Source: Shewanella electrica
Lineage (GTDB): Bacteria; Pseudomonadota; Gammaproteobacteria; Enterobacterales; Shewanellaceae
NCBI RefSeq assembly: GCF_022321485.1
Contig: NZ_JAKOGG010000003.1
Span: 372,001 to 436,000 of the forward strand
DNA: 64,000 nucleotides
Direction of reading: 5' to 3'
The notes below the pieces were generated by a model. That model did not search any database and had not been told where the DNA came from. It saw only the letters and a list, made by a program, of their open reading frames with translations. A program made the position numbers and the translations under genes. Positions 37,146-44,882 of the stretch are shown here, one piece after another. Position 1 is the stretch's first letter; each line of letters starts with the position of its first letter.

Positions 37146-38066
37146 ATGACAGAGAATAAACAATTTAAAGTGAATACTGATTGGTCTATCTGGTCATTAG
37201 CCTACTGCCAAGTAGATATGGCCCAAGACTTCTTTGGCGGTGCAGGTATCTACAGTAATACGGGAACGTCTATGAGCCCGATGATTTATACCTTACTTGT
37301 TGGCGGTGAAGTCGGCGGCAAACAACATGTGGTATTAGTCGATTGTGGTTTCCAAAATAATCATTGGCTCACTCGTTATGCATTTTCTAGCTGGGAATCC
37401 CCTGAAGATGTGCTTGGCCGTATTGGCTTTACACCGGAAGATGTTGACACCATTTTAGTCACCCATATGCATTTTGATCATATGGGGAATTTTGAAGCGT
37501 TCCCCAATGCCAAGCTTTACATACAACTCGATGAATACACTGGTTGGAACAAAGCGGTTTGCGCTTCCCACCAGCATGAAACCGAAGAAGAAAAAGAGTG
37601 GGTGTTCACCTCATTTGACCCAAATGACCTGATCCGCGCGGCGCAAGGTGTTACTGATGGACGGATTAAATTCATCACCGGCGATGAAGAAGTGCTCCCC
37701 GGCATTACCGCCCGTCTAGCCAAAGACACCCACACCTTTGGCTCCCAATGGTTTGAAATCAACACACACAATGGTCCATTCATTGCGGCTGGCGACATTG
37801 TCTATTGGTATTCCAATATTGAAAAAATGTGGCCTCCTGGGTATCACCAAGGTAATGCATTCAATCAAATTGAGACCTATCGCACCATGCGCGGCGTGGT
37901 CAAAAATCAATTTGAACGGGTGATCCCCGGTCATGATAGCGAGATTTGGAATCGACATGTGACTTGGAAGGCCCCCAGTGGCAACCAGATAGCAGAGCTT
38001 AATCTGAGAGATGGTGACACCTCTAGGCGCCCGCATATTTCTAATGAGAAAAAAATCTATCTCTAA
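37146..38066 (+). CDS. Metallo-beta-lactamase-fold hydrolase
   Basis: 306 residues, AAGGA seven bases before the ATG. The dinuclear zinc motif THMHFDHMGNFEAF (HxHxDH) is present, with later ligands in FIAAGDIVYW and VIPGHDSE. Overall it resembles AttM/AiiA-type lactonases and related cytoplasmic hydrolases. In this operon it could open a lactone or hydrolyse a ring-derived intermediate. The stop overlaps the start of a dispersed repeat copy. Confidence 0.82.
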   Translation: MTENKQFKVNTDWSIWSLAYCQVDMAQDFFGGAGIYSNTGTSMSPMIYTLLVGGEVGGKQHVVLVDCGFQNNHWLTRYAFSSWESPEDVLGRIGFTPEDVDTILVTHMHFDHMGNFEAFPNAKLYIQLDEYTGWNKAVCASHQHETEEEKEWVFTSFDPNDLIRAAQGVTDGRIKFITGDEEVLPGITARLAKDTHTFGSQWFEINTHNGPFIAAGDIVYWYSNIEKMWPPGYHQGNAFNQIETYRTMRGVVKNQFERVIPGHDSEIWNRHVTWKAPSGNQIAELNLRDGDTSRRPHISNEKKIYL

Positions 38067-38143
38067 GGGCTGGTGGCCTTTGCTGGTTGTTTTTACAGCA
38101 GACAGAGCGGGATTTAGGCAAGGCAGGTGCTATGTCGTTATCT
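38064..38143. repeat. Dispersed repeat, copy A
   Basis: About 80 bases (AGGGCTG...TTTTTACAGC...GATTTAGGCAAGGC...TGTCGTTAT) match, with interruptions, the sequence at 63919-64000. The most conserved core is GATTTAGGCAAGGC. It starts within the last codon of the upstream hydrolase gene. Probably a small non-autonomous repeat family. Confidence 0.55.
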
Positions 38144-38239
38144 CTCCCAACAGCAGCTGGCGCCTAATGCCGAATATATTGCGCTCTGCCGCTTTTAAAC
38201 CCTCACGATCAACGGCCTCCTCAGTAAAAGGTAAAGATT

Positions 38240-38944
38240 ATGAAACTCACAATTATTGAAGTCGGCGCGGCGCCACAAGCCTTACGCAGCCGTTTTGGCA
38301 GCTTGCCAGATATGTTCAAACGCATGTTGTCTTCGCATAATCCAGCAATGGACTATGAAGTTGTTAGCCTGATTAACGGGCAGCCAGTTCCCAAGCTAGA
38401 GCACATTCAAGCTTTGTTTATCACTGGCTCATCCTATAGTGCCTATGACGATATTCCATGGCGCCCCGCATTAGAAGAATTGATCCGAGCCGCCTACGCA
38501 CAGTGCACGCCGATGGTGGGCGTCTGCTTTGGGCATCAAATCATTGCTCAGGCTCTTGGTGGCACAGTGGAAAAAGTCGATCGCGGCTGGGGATTAGGTC
38601 GGCACATCTACCAAGTTGCCCCGAACAATTCCCTCATCGATGCACCAGAAGTCGCCATTGCTTGCTCCCACCAAGACCAAGTGGTCGCCGCACCAGCAGA
38701 GGCAGACGTGTTGTTATCTTCCGCATTTACGCCTTACGCCGGGCTTATCTACCACAACGGCAATACGCTAACGCTACAGCCACACCCTGAGTTTGAAGTC
38801 GAATACGCCTATGCGCTTTGTGAAATGCGCCAAGGTATCGCCACTGACCAAGTGGTGCAAGAAAGCAAAGCATCGCTTGAACAGCCCTTGGACGGAGAAC
38901 TGGTCGGCCGGGTCATTACGCGTTTTCTCACTGAACGCGTTTAA
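38240..38944 (+). CDS. Class I glutamine amidotransferase-like hydrolase (TdnT/AtdA2-like)
   Basis: 234 residues with the GATase-1 triad: nucleophile Cys in GVCFGHQ and His-x-Glu in QPHPEFE. AAGG lies eight bases upstream of the ATG. In aniline clusters the equivalent protein (AtdA2/TdnT) is a GATase-like enzyme that handles gamma-glutamylanilide, reportedly hydrolysing it to limit its toxicity. Here it is separated from the ligase gene by five other genes instead of following it, so the cluster has been rearranged. A gamma-glutamyl hydrolase role is inferred. Confidence 0.8.
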   Translation: MKLTIIEVGAAPQALRSRFGSLPDMFKRMLSSHNPAMDYEVVSLINGQPVPKLEHIQALFITGSSYSAYDDIPWRPALEELIRAAYAQCTPMVGVCFGHQIIAQALGGTVEKVDRGWGLGRHIYQVAPNNSLIDAPEVAIACSHQDQVVAAPAEADVLLSSAFTPYAGLIYHNGNTLTLQPHPEFEVEYAYALCEMRQGIATDQVVQESKASLEQPLDGELVGRVITRFLTERV

Positions 38945-38956
38945 TGAGCCACCGCC

Positions 38957-38986
38957 ACAGCGGTTCCTACATGCGGGAGCCGCTGT
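38957..38986. terminator. Hairpin between convergent amidotransferase and rpiR genes
   Basis: Arms ACAGCGG and CCGCTGT around 16 bases, with extra pairing inside. It lies in the 59-base gap between converging genes and could serve both directions; no T-run. Confidence 0.45.
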
Positions 38987-39003
38987 ATCACACGCTGTCA
39001 CGG

Positions 39004-39894
39004 TCAGACTCCGCGTACGGGCGGGTCAAATTTTAGAATTTGCCGATCTTCATCATCTTGACGTTGGACGAACTCCGCCAAACGGTCACGAGCAGGTTTA
39101 CCCAAGGCGCGCGCGGTTTCAGAGATCAGTAACTCCGTCACGGCAAAGGCTGATGTCATTGAGTCAAAAGGCTCCAATCCTTTATTGCTTGCAGTAAGCA
39201 GCACATTGGCTTTTGCCGCAAAAGGAGAAAGGTACTGATCGGTGACTAAAATGATTTTGGCCCCTTTATTCAGCGCGTCCATGCCCCAGTTAATGGTGGT
39301 TTGCTGGTAACGGCGAAAATCAAACACCACCGCAACCGTTGCCGGCCCGATATCCACCAAACTATGAATTTCGGGCGTACAAACGCGAACTTGTGGCCGT
39401 AAAATGGAAAGATAACGATAGAGTTGCTGCGCCAAGACTTGGCTAAAATGCCCACCGACCATCACAATGTCATGCTGTAAACTGCAGAGTAATTCAACCG
39501 CTTTAGTAATTTCGCTATCGCTGAGTGATGCAAAGGTATTGCGGATACTTTCTAGATAAACAAATTGGGCCTGACCTGACGGCGAGCTTTCATCCTGCCC
39601 AGAGCGATTATTTGGATAACTGCCAACCGGTGAAAACAAGCGGTTTTGCGCTTCATTACGCAGCATATCTTGAAACTCGGCATATCCATCGAAACCCAAT
39701 TTCTTAACGAAACGCACCACCGTTGGTGGACTGGTGCCCGCGTTAGCCGCCAACTGCACCACAGGGACTAAGCCTCCCATCGGGTAATTTTCAGAAATAG
39801 CATTGGCGACAGCAAGTTCAGCAGGTGACAAGCGATCTCGCAGCGATCGAATACGCTCTGAAACAGTTCCATTTTCTTCTATTTTCATGGTCAT
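39004..39894 (-). CDS. RpiR-family regulator (HTH plus SIS domain)
   Basis: 296 residues. The N-terminal HTH_6 domain is seen in LSPAELAVANAISENYPMGG and SPPTVVRFVKKLGFDGYAEFQ; the C-terminal SIS domain in IVMVGGHFSQVLAQQLYRYL and GAKIILVTDQYLSPFA. SIS regulators usually bind phosphosugars or other phosphorylated metabolites. It converges on the amidotransferase gene and is the only regulator in the cluster; LysR proteins (TdnR) are usual in aniline clusters, so this is atypical. Its targets cannot be seen directly. Confidence 0.85.
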   Translation of the reverse strand: MTMKIEENGTVSERIRSLRDRLSPAELAVANAISENYPMGGLVPVVQLAANAGTSPPTVVRFVKKLGFDGYAEFQDMLRNEAQNRLFSPVGSYPNNRSGQDESSPSGQAQFVYLESIRNTFASLSDSEITKAVELLCSLQHDIVMVGGHFSQVLAQQLYRYLSILRPQVRVCTPEIHSLVDIGPATVAVVFDFRRYQQTTINWGMDALNKGAKIILVTDQYLSPFAAKANVLLTASNKGLEPFDSMTSAFAVTELLISETARALGKPARDRLAEFVQRQDDEDRQILKFDPPVRGV

Positions 39895-40080
39895 CTGACG
39901 ATGTCTCGCAGTTATGTCACTTTAACTGTATTGCCTTCAAAGCGGGGAACTCTCTGCACGACAATAGCAATACACGCAAGGCAAGAGTATATCGCATTAA
40001 CCGATATTTAAAGTAATGATAACCTTACAATCTTACCTCCTGCATGCCATGCGCGTTAGCCCATACTCTCTAGGGGCTGT

Positions 40081-41061
40081 TTAGGTAAAACTGCCCGTAG
40101 CGATTGAGGTAAGTTGAGTCAACAAAGCGCTTGATGGCTCTTGCCGATAAGCCCGTCGATGCTCAGAGGGCGATATACCATAAACCCGTTTAAACACGGT
40201 GCTAAAAGTGCTTTCCGACGCATATCCCAAACTATAGGCAAGATGTTTAATCGGCTCGTTGCTGAGTCTCAATGCGCGACTGGCTAAGCGCATCTTCCAC
40301 TGGGTGAGATACTGTATGGCGGAGGTGCCGGTTGATTGGAGAAACAAGCGAGCAAATCCGGTGCGCGACATGCCCGCAATGCTTGCCAGCTCAGTGAGTT
40401 GCCAGTTACGGCTGGGGTCGGTGTGGATCGCCCCTAACGCTTTGAGCACACGGCTATCTTGCAACGCAGCGAGCCAGCCACTCAAGCCCGCCTCTTCCGA
40501 GGTCAACCAACTGCGGATGCCTTCAATCATAATCAGTTGCATTAAATGATTACCTGCTAGCACCGAGCCGGGACGTGGCTGTTGGATCTCTTTGTGAAGG
40601 CTCGCCATCAGCCAATTCAGCGTTGACGATACATCCGAGCCATGCGCGATAAATATCACCTCAGGCAATAGGTCCAATAGCCACGCCGATGCCAGTTGGT
40701 CCACTTCCATCTTGCCCGAAAGGATCACGCTGTCGTCACCACCAAGATCGGCAAAACCCTCCTTGATGACATAATCGACCTCGGCCAGCGGCACCGCCGC
40801 CATGCTCGGGTCCGTCGCCAGCACAAACGGCGCAAAGCGCGTCAATATGATGCCATCTCCCGGCATTAACTGCTGCCAACGCTGCTCCGCTTCGAGCCGA
40901 AACCATAACTGCCCTTTTCTAAGTGCCAGAAACTTCATGCCAACAAAGCCATCATAACGAATGGCCCAGTCTGCCCCGGCACGTTGGCCAATCGTCACAT
41001 AACTATGCGCCGCGAGGAGATGCAACACGTCAGATAAAGGGTCGATGGTACTCACACACAA
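40081..41061 (-). CDS. AraC-family regulator (cupin_6-type)
   Basis: 326 residues. An N-terminal cupin-like ligand domain (LRKGQLWFRLE, LMPGDGIILTRFAPFVL) is followed by the C-terminal double helix-turn-helix (LTELASIAGMSRTGFARLFLQSTG and IKHLAYSLGYASESTFSTVFKRVYG). Divergent from the secreted SMP-30-like gene at 41219, which is the likely target. The last codons run into the motif TAGGGGCTGT seen at the start of the repeat at 63919. Confidence 0.85.
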   Translation of the reverse strand: MCVSTIDPLSDVLHLLAAHSYVTIGQRAGADWAIRYDGFVGMKFLALRKGQLWFRLEAEQRWQQLMPGDGIILTRFAPFVLATDPSMAAVPLAEVDYVIKEGFADLGGDDSVILSGKMEVDQLASAWLLDLLPEVIFIAHGSDVSSTLNWLMASLHKEIQQPRPGSVLAGNHLMQLIMIEGIRSWLTSEEAGLSGWLAALQDSRVLKALGAIHTDPSRNWQLTELASIAGMSRTGFARLFLQSTGTSAIQYLTQWKMRLASRALRLSNEPIKHLAYSLGYASESTFSTVFKRVYGISPSEHRRAYRQEPSSALLTQLTSIATGSFT

Positions 41062-41071
41062 GCTCCTGCTA

Positions 41072-41088
41072 CTTTTAACGATTAAAAG
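41072..41088. promoter_or_regulatory. Inverted repeat in the araC/lactonase divergent region
   Basis: CTTTTAA and TTAAAAG around CGA form a perfect 17-base palindrome just upstream of the araC start; TACTTT/AAAGTA follow at about 41091-41111. Candidate autoregulatory operator. Confidence 0.35.
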
Positions 41089-41218
41089 AGTACTTTCTTT
41101 GCGTTAAAGTAACAACATTCGCTATTGGAGCGTAAAAAGTTAGCGCGGCCGTGGTAGCCACAAGAGGTTGCTGGCGGCCCCATCCCATCTGTTTGGCATC
41201 AAAACACTAGGTTGTCTT

Positions 41219-42244
41219 ATGAAACGCACACTCATGGCAGGCTGCATCGCCTTGTCTTTACTGCCAGCGCTTGCCAGCGCAGCAGACACACAGCTCAACT
41301 ACCCCGCCGGTCACGCCGACGCCAACATCATTCCGTATCCCGATAACCAACTGCAAACCGTACAGGCCGAGCTATGGCAGCCGATCACCGACGACGCCAC
41401 GCTATTGGAAGGCCCCGCTTTTGACGGCCAAGGCAATCTCTATCTCACCGATCTGTATCACGGGCAGATTGTGAAAGTGGACAACCAGAAAAACAACACC
41501 ATAGTGTTCCACAGCAAAGAGTACGCCCCATGCTCAATCGCCATAAGAAAAGATGGCAAACTGGTGGTAGCCGCCGTAGCGTTTGATGGCAGCAAAGGTA
41601 AGATTTTTGTCATGAATCCTGATGGCAGCGACATACAAACCATTGTTGCCACAGACAAAGGCTTTCGCCCAAACGACATGGTGTTTGATCAACATGGCGG
41701 CATCTATTTTACCGACGCCAGTGGCGATAGCGGCAACCCTGTAGGTGGCGTGTACTATGTCTCGCCCGACGCGAGCAGCGTTACACCGATCCTGAAAAAC
41801 CTGAGCGGCGGCAATGGCATCGCGCTGTCACCTGATGGCAAAACCTTGTGGGTGGTGGAGTTCTCGGCGGGCGTGTTACATCGTCTGCTGATGCAAGATG
41901 CCACGCACATTCGCGCTTTTGGTGAAAACGTTGCCTACCGTTTCAATGGGTTAGTGGCTGACTCCATGAAAGCCGATAGCGATGGCAACTTGTACATTGC
42001 CTTGCATGGACAAGGCCGCGTCATCGTACTGAACAAGAATGCCACGCCGATAGGACAGATCACCCTTGCCGGGCGAGAACAAGGCCATAACTTGCGCTCA
42101 ACCAACTTGGCAATCAAACCGGGTACGCGAGAACTGTATATCACCTCTAGCAATGATGAAGCGTTAAAAACCGGCGGCGCGGTCTTTAAAGCCTACGGAT
42201 TTGCCCCTGCCATCAAGCAATACTGGCAGCAAAAATCGCAGTAA
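41219..42244 (+). CDS. Secreted SMP-30/gluconolactonase-like beta-propeller
   Basis: 341 residues from the ATG at 41219 (AGG eight bases upstream), giving a clean signal peptide ending ALASAAD. The body is a six-bladed propeller of the SMP-30/Drp35 type: LEGPAFDGQGNLYLTDLYHG (metal Glu), RPNDMVFDQHGGIYFTDASG, GGNGIALSPDGKTLWVVE and DSMKADSDGNLYIALHG (metal Asp). Such enzymes hydrolyse sugar or other lactones with a divalent metal; the export signal places it in the periplasm. Single gene with its own terminator. Confidence 0.85.
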   Translation: MKRTLMAGCIALSLLPALASAADTQLNYPAGHADANIIPYPDNQLQTVQAELWQPITDDATLLEGPAFDGQGNLYLTDLYHGQIVKVDNQKNNTIVFHSKEYAPCSIAIRKDGKLVVAAVAFDGSKGKIFVMNPDGSDIQTIVATDKGFRPNDMVFDQHGGIYFTDASGDSGNPVGGVYYVSPDASSVTPILKNLSGGNGIALSPDGKTLWVVEFSAGVLHRLLMQDATHIRAFGENVAYRFNGLVADSMKADSDGNLYIALHGQGRVIVLNKNATPIGQITLAGREQGHNLRSTNLAIKPGTRELYITSSNDEALKTGGAVFKAYGFAPAIKQYWQQKSQ

Positions 42245-42269
42245 GAGCGATGCGATTGTTCGGATGAAT

Positions 42270-42306
42270 AAATGGCAGCGAGCACACAAGCACGCTGCCA
42301 TTTTTT
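42270..42306 (+). terminator. Rho-independent terminator after the lactonase gene
   Basis: Arms AAATGGCAGCG and CGCTGCCATTT with a 12-base loop, followed by further Ts. Confidence 0.85.
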
Positions 42307-42463
42307 ATTGAATATGTGCCAATTCCCTGTTTCGGCATCGTTCGCTGAAAGCTCTCAAGTCGTGATTGATGACCAAACTGTTGTAATGCTTATGCGTATG
42401 ACATGGCATTAACTTCATTGTCAGAGAATCGCACGCTTACTGTTCTCCATACATCTCGAACAT

Positions 42464-42545
42464 AGTTTGTGATCAAACAAACTGAATACACATGCTAAAT
42501 CCTTCAATCTAACCAAGCCTTCAGTGTTGATTGGCTCAATCAACA
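42464..42545. promoter_or_regulatory. Two inverted repeats before the Gly-rich small gene
   Basis: AGTTTGT/ACAAACT around GATCAA at 42464-42483, and TGTTGATTG/CAATCAACA around GCT at 42525-42545. Both are perfect; the second ends 45 bases before the ATG at 42591. Candidate operators or RNA hairpins. Confidence 0.45.
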
Positions 42546-42590
42546 GGCATTGAACATTTGTTTGGATAATCAGTGAAGAGGGATTTTATT

Positions 42591-42743
42591 ATGGCTAAAG
42601 GAAGTGGTGGTTCTAAAGGCAGTAGTTCAGGCAATGGCGGTCGCGGACCATCAAGCCATTCCGGCCCTGGGGGAAATTGGCCCAGTACATCAGGAAAACC
42701 TTCTGGTGGCGGCCGAGGCAATGCACCATCTAAAGGTAAATAG
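42591..42743 (+). CDS. Gly/Ser-rich small protein (50 residues)
   Basis: ATG at 42591 with GAGGG ten bases upstream and TAG at 42741. The product begins MAKGSGGSKGSSSG and continues with GRGPSSHSGPGGNWPS, TSGKPSGGG and a basic end PSKGK. It has no hydrophobic segment and should be disordered and basic. I have a loose memory of similar small Gly-rich proteins across proteobacteria with the GPGGNWPST core, but no function. The strong ribosome site, compositional bias and the upstream inverted repeats support a real gene. Confidence 0.7.
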   Translation: MAKGSGGSKGSSSGNGGRGPSSHSGPGGNWPSTSGKPSGGGRGNAPSKGK

Positions 42744-43325
42744 GATATGACAGACTCATCATGTTTCTGACGGACTGAGTCTCTGTATCTTGAAAATCGG
42801 CACGGTCTGCGGGACCGTGCTACAAAATAAGTTATCGGAAGCAATAAACATCTCGGTGATCACGAGTCATTAGCGCAAATTTTACTAATGGGGTCACAAT
42901 CAAATCTGAGCCTAAAGATGACCTCGAGTGAAATAAAAGGTCATCATGATAAAGCTTATCCAGCCCTACCGAACCGGTGTGAAAAAGCCTTTTAAGCGAG
43001 AGGAAACTTGGCTATCAAGACCCGATTAGCACTTCAACACTTGATGGGATATCCGCGCTGTTCAGCTCTGACTCGGTCATCTAAAAGTCGACAATACAAT
43101 CAGTTAGTTATGCGTAGAATTGGCAGCCCCCTGCAACTTTCGAAGTGCGCTAAATGTTAGTGCAATCAGCCTTAAATGGCTTGAATCACTGCAAGTCATC
43201 TGTTTTCTTTTCAGGTTTACGCACACCTTAATCAGCTTTGATGCTATCAAATATGATTTGAAAACAAACCATATTCTAATCATAATTTGATTCGAATAAC
43301 GGTTTTTTCTCATCATGGAATGACT
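42744..43325. other. Non-coding stretch with one hairpin before the fic gene
   Basis: Contains perfect arms GCACGGTC and GACCGTGC at 42800-42820, 57 bases after the small gene and possibly its terminator. Nothing else was supportable over the remaining 500 bases. Confidence 0.45.
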
Positions 43326-44429
43326 ATGTGGATCTGGCAACAAACTGATTGGCCTAATTTTTTTTGGAAAAAGGACGTAGTTGAGCCATTACTTAGACGT
43401 GTTCGTCTTAATCAAGGCGTTCTGCTCGGCAAAACAGGCCTCCAACTGCAAGATAACTCAGAAACAATGTTAGACACATTGTTAGCAAATATCGTGCATT
43501 CAAGTGCTATTGAAGGCGAGCAGCTTAGTGCTTTTTCCGTGCGGTCATCATTAGCCAATCGCTTAGGGATCAGCGAGTCAGCCCCATTTCCGACAACTAA
43601 GCAAACGGATGGGCTAGCCGAGATCATGCTTGATGCCATCGAAAACCGAGACTCCCCTTTGACGTTGGCACGGGTGCTTCATTGGCATAAACAGCTATTT
43701 CCCGACGGACACACCTTGTTTACTCCAGTGATAAGCGGGCAATTACGTGGTGATGCGCCGATGCAGGTTGTATCAGGGCGGATTGACAAGCCTTTGGTGC
43801 ATTTCGAAGCACCGGGACGGGATGTGTTGGATAAGGAATTGTCACAGTTCTTTACGTGGTTTAATTCCTCTCAACAAGACGTCATGCTTGACCCCTTATT
43901 ACGAGCGGCCATTGCCCACCTATGGTTTATTACGCTGCATCCTCTTGATGATGGCAATGGCAGAATAACCCGCTTATTAACCGATTTAGCCTTATCCCAA
44001 GCCGAAAAGCAGTCCGTACGGTGCTATGCGATGTCTGTGAGCATACTTGCAAAACGTCATAGCTATTATGAAATATTAGAACAAACACAGCGATGCGATA
44101 TGGATATCACTCCGTGGATTGTGTGGTTCTTAAATACGTTAGAAGCAGCCTTTACAGACGCACTTAAGCAAATTGATTCCACTTTGTACAAGGCCAGCTA
44201 TTGGTTGCGAGTAGATCAAAGTAAACTGCTACCGGAGCAAGTAAAAGTATTAAACCGCATGTTAGATGGGGATTTTGAAGAAGGGATCAATACCAGCCAA
44301 TATCACAAGGTAGCCAAAGTCAGTAAGCCTACCGCAACGCGCCATTTAGCTTCACTTGTTGAACTAAAATGTTTAATAAAATCTGATTCTGGCGGACGCA
44401 GTACAAGATATTTTCTTCCGCATAAATAA
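43326..44429 (+). CDS. Fic-family AMP-transferase-type protein
   Basis: About 367 residues from the ATG at 43326 (another in-frame ATG at 43320). The N-terminus WIWQQTDWPNF is the DUF4172 start common in this Fic class. The inhibitory motif SSAIEGE (about 58-64) precedes the catalytic HPLDDGNGRITR with His205, so this is a self-inhibited class II Fic enzyme. A C-terminal winged-helix-like region (YHKVAKVSKPTATRHLASLVEL) suggests DNA binding. It would transfer AMP (or another nucleotide group) to Ser, Thr or Tyr of a target protein; the target is unknown. No antitoxin gene is adjacent. Confidence 0.88.
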   Translation: MWIWQQTDWPNFFWKKDVVEPLLRRVRLNQGVLLGKTGLQLQDNSETMLDTLLANIVHSSAIEGEQLSAFSVRSSLANRLGISESAPFPTTKQTDGLAEIMLDAIENRDSPLTLARVLHWHKQLFPDGHTLFTPVISGQLRGDAPMQVVSGRIDKPLVHFEAPGRDVLDKELSQFFTWFNSSQQDVMLDPLLRAAIAHLWFITLHPLDDGNGRITRLLTDLALSQAEKQSVRCYAMSVSILAKRHSYYEILEQTQRCDMDITPWIVWFLNTLEAAFTDALKQIDSTLYKASYWLRVDQSKLLPEQVKVLNRMLDGDFEEGINTSQYHKVAKVSKPTATRHLASLVELKCLIKSDSGGRSTRYFLPHK

Positions 44430-44721
44430 ATTCTATCGCTCTTTTATTAGACAGGATGAAGTGATGAGAGTAAGTATAGTGATGCCCCATAACTCGTTGT
44501 CTTTGGCGCAGTCAAACGCCGACTTTCTTGCCTACAAATCTTCATCCATTTCACTCAAATGTTGTCCTTCTTTGAAATACCTAAAATCTGTACGGGTATA
44601 CAGTCATATTGAAATCATGGCAATTTTATCCCAACTTCGTGCGCATTTTCACATTCCAACATGAATAAATATGATTAAAATCAGTCAATTATAAAATCTG
44701 TGGGTTAGATAATAGGTTTGG
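44430..44721. other. Non-coding stretch with a possible cassette boundary
   Basis: A 67-codon frame at 44461-44664 lacks a ribosome site and is not convincing. GTTAGAT at 44704-44710 matches the integron core site GTTRRRY and could mark the left edge of the first cassette, but no attI or attC hairpin was recognised before it. Confidence 0.3.
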
Positions 44722-44841
44722 AAAACGCGCATGCGCGTTTTTCCAGATGGTGAATTTAGTAAAATACTGATAAGTTCATTACATACAAATAGTTAACAGT
44801 GCGCGTTTTTACTGGTCCAACAAGATAAATGCGCATGCGCA
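44722..44841. repeat. Paired GC palindromes upstream of the cassette gene
   Basis: AAAACGCGCATGCGCGTTTT (44722-44741) is a perfect 20-base palindrome; TGCGCATGCGCA (44830-44841) shares its centre; TGCGCGTTTTT occurs at 44732-44742 and again at 44800-44810. They lie within 160 bases of the TTG start at 44883, in an otherwise AT-rich leader. Confidence 0.55.
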
Positions 44842-44882
44842 CTAATAAAATGTTAGTTTGCAATCAAAATATGGAGTTTTAG

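Noticed and set aside
40900-40920. AACCATAA match as the opposite Tn7-like end
   Set aside because: A single match inside the araC coding sequence with no companion repeats or TGT terminus.
44461-44664. 67-residue open frame before the cassettes
   Set aside because: No ribosome site, low-complexity Ser/Leu composition, no motif.
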